From: Astropecten irregularis
Taxonomy: Eukaryota; Echinodermata; Asteroidea; Paxillosida; Astropectinidae
Assembly: GCA_963971285.1 (NCBI GenBank)
Contig: OZ020250.1
Coordinates: 17,450,783-17,514,782, forward strand
Length of the DNA stretch: 64,000 nucleotides
Reading direction: 5' to 3'
Shown: in pieces, positions 48,529 through 60,500 of the stretch
Numbering within the stretch: the stretch's first letter is position 1
How the letters are laid out: each line of letters starts with the position of its first letter
Position numbers and translations under genes: made by a program
The notes under the pieces: model-generated
The model's database searches: none
What the model was told of the DNA's origin: nothing
The model's input: only the letters and a program-made list of their open reading frames with translations

Positions 48529-51500
48529 CGGCATCTATATGCTGAAAATATAGGCTGTGGTTTTTCAATTAAGCTAAAGCTCTGTTTTCCTTTTCAAACC
48601 AGAGAATCTACTTCCGAACCGCAGACAAAAGGCTCTATTTTTATACCCTATATTTAAGAATGGATTCACGAAATGAAGCTGGGGCCTTAGCCTGAACCTG
48701 AGCCTGAGCCTCCATTTTGAAAAGGCCCATAATACATGTACTTGCATCGCCAACAAGGAGCCTTTTCGCAGAAAGTGTGCAATAACATTATGTATAATGA
48801 GAAAAACATGTACTTTGTGGTGCAGTTTGTGCAAGGATTTTGTACACAAAAATCCATAGGCCGGAACGAGCCCACAGAAGCTTCAATCTGCTTTGAACGA
48901 CTGTGATGAGCTAGATTCCCTTGAAAGGTTCACACTGATTTTAATCTGTTATCAATCTAAAGGGCAGCTGGTGATTGCAGGATTTTCACTTTCACACGTA
49001 CAGACGTACAGGTACAGGGGGTACTTAAATGCATTTTCAGGATCCACAAAAAAAATAGATTGATTTATTGTTACTTTTGAGAATTAGGCCTAATAAGGTT
49101 GGAGCCTTATTCAGTTTTCCTTTACACGTGTACATGTACAGCTGTTCAAAATGTTAACAGTTGCAAGTGTATCGGGTCTGAACAAATAAATGAGGTACTT
49201 TCTGACTGTTAGCAAAAAACAAAACACCACAGCCTTCGTAAGGTTATCAATCTGTACAAAAGCTTACATTTATTACAAATATCTGGGGCCAATTTCATAA
49301 AACTGTTAAGCACAAAAATTTGCTTAGCACAAAAAGGTCTCGCCCAATAAAACAAACCACCATTGAAAATTCCATTTGATATTCCTGGTCAGTGAACAAC
49401 AGCCAAAGAACAATCACAAGTGATACACAACACATGGAAATTTGGTTGTTAATCCTGTTTTTATTAAGACAGAAATGTCATGCTAAGCAAATGTTTGTGA
49501 TTAACAGTTTTATGAAATTGGCCCCTGAATGCAATATATGAAAAAAAAAAAACTCCAATTAAAAAAAAAAAAAAATTGCCATATTTGTACTTTTTTGCAA
49601 TGTCAAAAGCAGATTTCTAACCGCAAATCTGTATCGAATATGCAATTGTATATTTTTTTGTATATTGTTTGGATTCCAAAAAGCAGAATTTAATTAGACA
49701 GCGGGCCAGTAAACATTTATGGAGAGCTCTTGAAATTAATTTGTTAGAGTCAAATAACATCAGATTGTAATATACTTTAAACAAAAGCTGTAGAAACTCT
49801 GTACTAATAACCTTGTCCCCTATCATAAAATCTGACATACATGTATTCTAATAGATGTACACTGTACATGTAGTTGTTGTTAAAATACAGACCTGTATAC
49901 TTGGAAAAACTGTTCTTTTGTAAAATTTAATTAAAGGTTTTCCATTCACTGACATTTAGAAGTACATGTACTACATGTACATATAAACAGTACATGCTTT
50001 TGATTTGAGTGGGATTAAATAATAAATATACTGTATTCATGGGTTGGAACTGTTTGTTTTGGTGGTATTCGAACCTATGGCCTCCCGCTTGCTAGTACAG
50101 GATGTCTCACCATAGACTTCCAACTGAATGTAGATAGTGCTCACGACAGTACTTATAGACTACTTACTATTATTCAGTTTTACTTATGGATGGTTGAATT
50201 GCATCTGAGCCAGTGCATTCATGGGTAATCAAAGACTTAGTTTGAGTATAAAGCGTGTCCCCCAAAAAACGCAACACTTTGTGTCGGGAACTGTTACAGT
50301 ACAGTATATTAAAATTAAACTGTTTACCACTGCAAGATTCAGATGTGATAAGGCATGTCTTGGCTAGCACCATTTGGAATTTGAGCAAAATAGGACTGAA
50401 ATTGAGGGAAAAAACTAAGACTGAATTACCCGACCTAAAAACATGATTTTACTCTTTCTTTCCTATACACATTTTGTGTGTATTGACCACTTATTCCGGA
50501 ATACTGCAAATTCGTTTTTAAAGAGTCGTCTTTCAATTTGTCATATAATTTTTGCAAATTTCAGTCCGATTTTGCTTAAATTCTACATGGTGATAGCCAA
50601 GACATGATTGTATCATATAACTGAATCTTATACAGTTTAATTTTAACATAATAGTTCCCGACAAGGTGTTGCAGTTTTTTGGAGACACGCTGTACAATGA
50701 ATTTAGTAGAAAAACTTGTTTAATAGTGTTACTATCACCCTGCTGAAAAATCACAAAGTTCTGCAACAAATTCTCCACGTATAGTAGTACATACATGTAC
50801 AGTATATCAGCTTTAATTTAATCTTCAAGTGCTTTCTGTGAGAATTCCTCTGAATGGTGTTGCAGATGGCATCACTTCACAACATGTCTTGAGTGTGTTA
50901 CTGTCTCAATCTATGCCATTAATCTCCTATCACACATCGATCAGGAATTCTTACAGGCATACTGTGCTAGTATTTACATGTGCTGAACTGTGCTCCTTAA
51001 AATGCTGGTCACCTTTGCCAAATGGTTGAGGGACAAGCCTAGATCTATGTGTTTGACCTTAATGTTTTTTAAGGATCTTTTTATGGTTCATGAAGAAGAC
51101 ATGTCTTTGATTGTATCCTTAGCATGGTGTGATATACATGTAGGAATCATTGGGAGCAAGATGGATGAACAAAAACAAAAAATGACTAAAACAAAAATGG
51201 TTGTGTTAGCATGGTAGCAAAATGTTAAACTGAAAAGTTCAGTGTAAAACTGTTTAACCTTTTTAAGATACTGCATTATCAATGTAGCAACAATTACCGG
51301 TTCTTCAGGTACTTCATCAGATGCCACTTCATTGTGAAGAAGTTGTTGCTACAAAATCTCATAATATGGTGGTCCTTTTGTTTCATCTTTCATATCAACA
51401 CATTTAACCAAAGATTATATAGCGCTACACGCTAGATGGGGAACTCTCCCTGAAACGTACGGAGATGATATGATATGTGCGATACTTGCAAAAGTAGGTC

Positions 51501-54500
51501 CAGAAAACCACAAAAAATCGCCATTTTCATATTCAGCTGCTTCACACCAATGTCAAATATTTCTGTTTACAATAAACAATAAGTTTCAATCGAATTCGGG
51601 CCAAAATCTTACCTAACACTCCCCTTTTCTTTGATAAATCTCCCAGCTCCCATATGTCCCGTGTACAAACTACTCGCTATTTGCACACCAAAATGGCGGA
51701 TCGTGTATAATCTGTATGGAGAATGGCGACCTCCATACCGATTGCCACGCGCCCTATGGTCAGTTATCCATCTTGCGCGTATTGCTTTATAATCTTTGGT
51801 GTAAATGGCTCAGACGGGGGTTAAATAAGGATTTGTAGACAGTGTTCAAAATTAGCTTACAATGTACATAAAACAGAGTTTTCACCTAAATGTATATTGA
51901 TAATGTCTAATGTCTAATGAGTTTTAACATATATTTCTCTTCTCATTTCTCTGCTTTCAGGAATTTGCAGAAAAACCTGATGTGGAAGCGGAACTCCAGA
52001 ACTTTTGCATCTCCAAGAACCTGCGGCTTCATATTCTCATGGGGTTGATGGTTTATGACAGCGGGGAAACACAAAGGCAAATCTGCGTCTACTCCCCAAA
52101 CTCCTCGGACCCGATGAAGGACGAGCTGATCCAAGTCCTGGAGGGGTGTTCTTCCCCGGAGATGCTCCTCTCTGAGATGGACACGGATGCGCCGGGACTT
52201 ATGGTGTTTAACCAGGGGAATGTCACCGTATCCAGGAAAAAGGTCCTCCCACTCGTGAGAGACTTCCTGGACAGGCAGGAGGACTCTTCCCAGGATGAGG
52301 AGGCGGGAGACCATCAGCACCCTCTCGCAACGGATTCTGACCTGACCGACATAAATGACACTCTCCTTAAACTGTCCAATAATGCCAACAATGCGAACGA
52401 GGACGGCATGATGTATGCCGATCCATTCGGCACTGGGGACAGTCAGTGGATAAGCTCGCCGGATTCCAGCGGCATCGATGCCGGCTCAGTCCTCCTCGAC
52501 TTGGATCCATTCTCTGGCAATCAGAACGGGATGACGGCATCAGTCAGCGGGACTTTTTCGTCGCGTGATAGCGTCGACACTCTTGGGATCACTCCGTCCA
52601 GCCCAAGCAGTGATGCCATCGGATTTGGAAGCGGTTCGGAAGACCTCCTCGGTCTTGACACCTCATCAGGATCTACCGAGCAGACCCATGCCAATCCTTT
52701 TTATACAGATTCCTCAAAATCAGTTGACATATTTAATGATTTCATGTCAAAGCCAGTCCCCACACCAGGCCTTGTACATGTAAGTTTCGATGCTGGCACT
52801 GACTTGGATGCGCAACAACCTCTATCAGTGAGCAGTCCTACACCTGAAGCAGGAGATACCAGCAATGTCGACTTACTCGGTCTAGATTCCTTTGCGCCAT
52901 CGCCACCAGACTTGCAGAACGAGCCAGTCATATTTGGTGGATTCTCAGCCAATGATCCTTTTGGAGTTACAGATTCTGCAGCCAACCCTTCTGACTTTAA
53001 ACCCATGGATAGTTCGTTAGCAAGCCTGGGAGAGTTTGTTAACCGACTCCCAGGCAGTCCTGATGGAGTTGATCAGTCCCCATCTGATCCGTCTTTAGGA
53101 GGCAAGATCGATTTGATGTCAAGCGAAACAGATGCTGACCCATTCTTGATGGATGCCCTTGTGCCTCAATCCAGTGAATCCACTGACCGACCCTCCGATG
53201 GCTTCGCAGCAGCAAGTTTAGATCCCTTTGAAGCCTCTGAGCAGTGTGCAGAATCCTCTGAAACAGCAGAGTTTGAATCCACTCCCATGGATTTCACTAC
53301 TAATACTGACTACCATCCGGGGAGTCCAGGTTTCAGTGTCCTTCCAGAGCCTTCTGATGATCAGCAAAGCACCGATCACCTTTCTGGTTCTCCGGCCAAA
53401 ACAGATGAACAGGCTTTGGACCCAACATCAGGCCGGGAAGAAGCTTCAAAGAATGATATCGATCAAGACCATTCTGAAACAATTCCATCCGAAAGTCAAA
53501 ACCTAGAGGAACATTACCCAACACCAGAGGTAACAATAACTCTGACATCAAACAGTGAACATGAAGTCTCTGAAGTGACAGATGTCATTCTTGAACAGGT
53601 GGAGGACAACAATATCTTCGATACACCTTCTGATGATGTCAAGATTCAAGAAGCAAATGATAAAGTTGATGAAGTTGATACAATGTCTCCAGAAGAAGAG
53701 GCAGAATTAACACAGGAGGATGAAGGGTTCTGTGATACCGAGCAGAAAGGTGAGATAGACAGAGGGATTCTTCCTTCTTCAGACCTTGGCACTCTGAGCG
53801 ACAGGATGAATGAAGACTTTGCTGAGGATGGAGAGAGAGCGGCTCTGGAAGCAGCTGAGGACGTTGCAAGAGAACCTCAACCTGAACATGATGTCATTGA
53901 AGACCTGAGCGACAAATGGGACAATAGCACTTCTCAAGAGGAGCAGCAGGATGAGGTGATTCAACCAGATGCTGCACTCCTTGAAGAAACTCCTGCAGAG
54001 TATCAACCTTCAGAAGATGAGGAAAACATTTCCAAAGAGACACAGGAAAGTTTTGACGAAGCAGAAGAAGGTTTTGGTGATTCTGCCGCTCAAGAGAAGC
54101 AGCAGGATGAGGTGAATCAACCAGAAACACGTGCAGAGTATCAATCTTCAGAAGAGGAGGAGAACATTTCCCAAGAGAGCGGGGAAAGTTTTGACGAGGC
54201 AGAAGCAGGTTTCAGTGATTCTGCCGCTCAGGAGAAACAGCAGGATGAGGTGAATCAACCAGATGCTGCACTCCTTGAAGAAACTCCTGTAGAGTATCAA
54301 CCTTCAGAAGATGAGGAGAACATGTCCAAAGAGAGACAGGAAAGTTTTGATGAGGCAGAAGCAGGTTTCGGTGATTCTGCCGCTCAAGAGAAGCAGCAGG
54401 ATGAGGTGAATCAACCAGATGCTGCACTCCTTGAAGAAACTCCTGCAGAGTATCAAACTTCTGAAGATGAGGAGAACATTACCGAAGAGAGACAGGAAAG

Positions 54501-57500
54501 TTTTGATGAGGCAGAAGCAGGTTTTGGTGATTCTGTCGCTCAAGAGAAGCAGCAGGATGAGGTGAGTCAACCAGATGCTGCACTTCTTGAAGAAACTCCT
54601 GCAGAGTATCAACCTTCAGAAGATGAGGAGAACATGTCCAAAGAGAGACAGGAAAGTTTTGACGAGGCAGAAGCAGGTTTCAGTGATTCTGCCGCTCAAG
54701 AGAAGCAGCAGGATGAGTTGAGTCAACCAGATGCTGCACTCTTTGAAGAAACTCCTGCAGAGTATCAATCTTCGGAAGATGAGGAGAACATTTTCCAAGA
54801 GAGAGGGGAAAGTTTTGATGAGGCAGAAACAGGTTTTGGTGATTCTGCCGCTCAAGAGAAGCAGCAGGATGAGGTGAGTCAACCAGATGCTGCACTCCTT
54901 GAACATGAAACTCGTGCAGAGTATCAATCTTCGGAAGATGAGGAGAACATTACCGAAGAGAGACAGGAAAGTTTTGAAGAGGCAGAAGCAGGTTTTGGTG
55001 ATTCTGCAGGAGTTACTCTCAATCATGAAGAAACATCATCCAATGATATGGACACAAGTTTGAGAGAAGCCCCAGCTGAAGCAGTGCCCGACAGAGATGT
55101 TACTCACTCAAGTGAAGACAACAGCACAGAATTCGGCGATCCTGAGCACCAACCATCAATAAATGTAAAGGATGATCAAATTGAGGCATCTGATGAAGAC
55201 ATCACAAATGATATTGGAAATGAAGTTCATGGAAGACTTTCAGAAGAAGAAGAAGAAGAGGTCATGGAAGTAGATAATGAGCTCTCCAATGGTACAGGAT
55301 TGGAGACGTCTCCACAACCACGGACACCAACTGAAGTAGAGGAAGTCGCAGCAACATTTTCTCAAACGGTAGTTCCAGTTGATGAGGTATTACTCAACAA
55401 AGTCCTGGAAGCATATAACCCAGAAGATGACCCTGAACCAGTGAATGCTACTTCAGATGATACCCATGAGATTCAGGAAAGCAGCGGAAGTCATGTTACA
55501 CCTTCAGAAGATGCTTCACCAGATTCTCTCAACGCAGATGATGTGGAGTTGGAGGTTTCTCTGCCTCAGATGGAAACCCAAGAAGACGAGGAATTTATCT
55601 CCTCCCATGTTGAAGATCATTTGGAATCTGTTCCAGTGGATGAGTTTCCAGCATCGACTGGTCTCACGCTAGAGGTGGCAGTGGCAGGAGCTCCTGGCTC
55701 CATCGAGCAGAATCTCTTGCAGACATTTGACGAGACTGCGGCTCCCTCGAGTGGAATCACAAGTCCAGACAGTGACTTCACTTCAGATATAATATCTGAT
55801 GATCCATCCAGTGGTGACTCTTACATCGTGACAGACCTTTCACATGAAGTCGGCAACTTTCAGATTGTAGACATTAAGGAGGAGGCAGAAGAGGAGGAAG
55901 AAGAACAACTGGCCGAATCGGAAAAGGTGACAGAAATTCACATGGACATTAACGACTCTGCAGGAGAACAGGTTATAAGTTTGGCAGAGGATAACAATAG
56001 CAATCCTGATTTGGCCGTAACAGAAGTTATAGATGATTATTTTGCACAAGAATCGCAAACTGGCCAAGTTGAAAAAGTGACAGAAATTCACATGGACGTT
56101 AACGACTCTGCAGGAGAACAGGTTATCAGTTTGGCAGAGGATAGCAATAGCAATCCTGATTTGGCAGTGACAGAAGTTATAGATGATTATTTTGCACAAG
56201 AATCACAAACTGGCCAAGTTGAAAAGGATGCAATCCCCATTCCTACTGATGTTGGGTTGGCCAGTTCAGGAAGGAGTAGCCCGAGCAACAACATCTCTGA
56301 GAACCAAGACAATGCTTTGCTGCAAGAAGAGGCCCATGATATCATCGAAGGGGTCATCGAGATGGCCAAGTTTGCCTTCTTGGAAGAGGAAGATAAACGG
56401 AGCAAGCAGATCCAAATGGAATTTGAAGAAGTCACCGCAGAAAGCCCAGATGAGGAGTTGGTGAGAAGCACTGAAGATGAAGATGATGCAGTCGAGGGAG
56501 GGGAGCAAGAGACTGCTTCCTCAATGTTCGAAGCTGCAATCAATCAGACGGGTCTTTCATACGTACCTTTAGGTTCCCAAGAGTCGACAAACTCCGAAGA
56601 AAACCTTTTGGAAGATATGCTCTCGGAACCGAAAAATGAAAGAGGGCTTGAAGAAGAACCAGTGGTAGATGTCTCTGCTGATGATGACATACTGCAGGCT
56701 ACTTCAGCTGAAGAAGAGTTCGCAGAACTCATGGTTTCTGTCAGCAGTGGCCAAGAGATTTTGCAGTCTGAATCTGTCAGGGACACGTATGCAGAACCAC
56801 CAAAAGAAATTGTTGAAGAAGAGGTCACAGAGGTTATTGTTTCACAGGAAGAATCTACCTTGATGACAAGTGAGGAGCTGCCTTCTCAAGAAACTGCTAA
56901 CGAGGAGGTTGAAGACGTCCAAGTTGATGAACATCCCGTCCGAGAAACCAGTGATGATGCCCAGGACAACCTTCCAGCTGATGAGCAGGAAGAAGAGATT
57001 GAACTGGATCAGGAACAGCAACTTGAGGAGGGAAAACACTCACAGAATCTCATCATCTCCACTAAGGACAATTCAGTTGAAGAGTCTGCTGAAGCTCTTC
57101 TGTCCCCAATTGAGGTCAACGTTGTCATTAGTGAGGAAGGTCTCCATGAAGGAGAGGACCCTGATCAGTCTTCATCTGGAAAAAGAAAGCTTCTCGTCGA
57201 GGACTCAATCATTGACGATGACTTGACAATTGAAGATGACAACCGACAGACGTCAATATTTGGTCTTGCTGACATCCTAGAATATGTCAATCCAGACGGG
57301 GAAGTCGAAGACTCTTCTGCAGACCCTCACATCAGGCCATCAACACTTGCTCTGACGGCCAGGTCCACCCCTAAACCCACAAGGCTTCTGTCAGCTGGAA
57401 CGCCGATCTCAATGCTGTCCGACACGGGTACTCCCCTGACACCTGTGAGTCTGAGAAGCTTGGACATGATGACCTCAGATGAGGACACATTGGACAGGAC

Positions 57501-60500
57501 GAGGGACGAAGACAGAGAGGGTGAGGAGGAGAATGCCTCTAAGAGAGTCAGCCCTCCAGCTGCCAAGAGGTGCCTGTCCATCGACCAGAAAGTGGTAGAG
57601 GACATTCACGGGGAATGGGATGACAAGAAGAAGCTGATGGATGCCATCACTGAAAAAGAACGAAATGTAAGTAATCCCAACTGAGTGATTTGAAATTTGC
57701 ATTATAAGCATCAGCTGCAATTATTAAACCTTTAAAGTCAATTTGTGACAGATGGAAGTTTCATAATGTAACACGACAATCAGGAATCTTTTTTTCATAA
57801 ATTGAAACAATTAAATAGTGTAATAGAAAGGAAATAGTAATTTATCGTGGTAGATCTAAATAAGGAAAAAGGTGATCAAAGTCACGCGATGTCGTGTTGC
57901 TTGTAGCAACATATCAGCTGCTGGAACTGCTAGCCTTCATTAGGCAACTGAGTGACCCGTTCGGGGTCCGCCGAACACGGCACGGTGAACTTACACGCAT
58001 ATCATCAGGATATAATGGACACCGCAGCATCCAGTTCTTCAGTTGACTGAGGGAGGCTAGCAGTACCAGCAGCCAAAACATCGCTACCATCAACGCGACA
58101 TTGCATGACTTTGATCATCTTTTTCTTAGTTAGTCTAATGTTTCCTAAAATTAAATGGTTATTTGCTATATACTTGAGAAAATGACCCTTTTTATTCAAA
58201 ATTTTCATATAAGTTTGTATGGTGCCACGAAACTTGCCAATAGTTACATGCTCGCCTCACACTGATAATCAGCAGCAATATTAAATCCAAATTTCCAAAA
58301 TCTGATGTTGATGCAAGCTTCTGTGTCTGCAAAATACTCTATAGCATTCCACCACCCGTAAAGGAAGTACTGTACATGCCCAAAAGCAGTGCAGATGGAT
58401 ACATTAGAGTTTTTTCTGCCTTTTGTATACTGCTGTAAAGGCCTCTTCACACAATGCTAAAAAACCACTCAACCATTGAGAAATTCTCTCATGGTTGCGA
58501 AATCTTGAGTAATCGTGTGTATGGAAACCGATGCTTGATAAGTTGAGAGAGACCGACGTTGTACTGGTGATTCCTTTGAGAGATTTCGACCGAGATCCAG
58601 ACCCATGAGAGAATGTCTCAATTGTTTGAGAGGTTTTTAGCGACATGTGAAAAGGCCTCACAGAGACGGATTGTCCCCGTGCCTCCATCCGTCCTTAAAA
58701 CTCCCCTCGTATTTCTTCCGCTTCCCCCCTTCAGAAACAGCTCAATGAGAAGCCTGCGAAGCCTAGTCCACAGCGGGAGATGTCCTTTGGCTCTGCTCAG
58801 GCCAAGCAGCGCATGGAAGGAGTGGAGCTACCGGACGAGTGGCAAGATGACGAGTTCTCCCAGCAGAAACTGGCGGGAGTGGACAGCGTCCAAGAGGAGG
58901 ATTCCTTCTTTAAGAGGCGCGTCCCCCCAAAGGTATATTCCTCCACAGTCTTCTTGTCCTCCTTATCTAGTACATTATCTAGGTCCATATCTAGGGGCAG
59001 GGGGTGGGGGGCATGGGCCCCGGGCGCCACTTTTTAGGGGATGGAAACAACGCAAAGGACAAAAAAAGTAGCTGTACTGTTGCAGTTATTGGAAATCTAA
59101 TTCCATTATAACAAACGAAGAAAGATTCCAATTTCAAATTGTCAGATTTTGGAATAAGTTGGAATAAGGGACGCAATTTTAGCACTTGCCCCGGGTGCCG
59201 TTTTCTTTAGATACATGTACGCTGCTGTATTAAGGTGTTCAGGTCAAGCCTTGAGGTGAATACTTCTTCTAACAGCATTATTTCCAGTGTCTGGCATGTA
59301 TTTGGATTCGAACCAACAACCCCAGGAATACAGTACCTGTGCAGTTGGTAGAGCACCTGTTGGCAAAGTTGGTAGAGCGCCTGTATGGTATTCCATAGGG
59401 TGCTAGGTCAAATCCTGCTCCAGTCAATTTTTCTTTTTTCACTTTTCAATGACTCTTTCCTTTTTATTTTCCCATATTTTGAAAACACCTTGGTGGTCTC
59501 ATTGAATTTCAGGATAACAAATCCAGTAATCGTGAGAGCGTCCTGTCTGATGATGGCTCGGTGGAAGGCATGAATGCCTGGGCGGAGAGACTCGCAGGGG
59601 ACGACACATTCGAAGAAGAAGAAGAAGAAGCAGTTGGTTATTCCTCGCAAGGTACGTGTGAGTGATTTTGTGATTTGAAGCTTGCGAACTGTGACTGTAC
59701 AAAGGCATTGTTTTAGCTGTTGGAAGCTCAGCAATGGCTCCTAAATGGTCAGTCTAAGGCTGAGTGTTCTCTGTGATAAAATTGTTCACGTAGAAGATGG
59801 CAATTTACAGAGGAAAGCGAAACTGAACGGATGTTTCATTCTTACTGTACGTCTTCAATTTTCTTTTAAGCTATTCATTTCTGGTAAATGTAATTGGTCT
59901 GTTATTGTGTCCATTTTGTAAACTTCAGAGTGCTTCAACCATAGAGCTATATTACAATTAATAGAGCGCTCGCTCTGCGTTCTCCGCGCGTAGATGCTTT
60001 TAAGCCGTCCTGGGTGCAGTCATTTTGAATTTGTGTGCGTGTCTGTGGAACAAGAACACTTTGACCAGAATGCCTTTCGAAGAGTGTACTCTATATGCAA
60101 CATGCAAGTTACTACGCGCAAACCCTGCTGCTGTACGGGACTCGACTGATAATAAAATCCAACGTCATGGGAAAATTTAAGTGCAGCGTGTGTACACGGA
60201 CTGTGCAAAATAAAATGCACATTTACCAGAGGTGCGTCGGATTTTGGGCGTATTTGGCTTCGATAACACACTTGTATAGAACACAACGCAGATACGCAAA
60301 TGAACGTACAAAAAACGTACACAATTTTGTGTTTTCCATAGGTTTGTGCACAAACATGGATGCGGCCAGTAGGCATCACTTTGTACACAGAGCTAGCATT
60401 CTAGTAATTTTGATATAGCTCTATGGTTTCAACAGAAATCACACCAAATTTCATTGAAATCCTATAAAGTGTGTGACAAACTACATTACAAGCACATATT

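Noticed and set aside
53639-55026. Minus-strand frames with leucine-rich, membrane-like peptides
   Set aside because: Antisense of the acidic E/D/Q-rich repeats: the GAR/CAR codons read as leucine and phenylalanine backwards. The sense frame has splice sites and homology.
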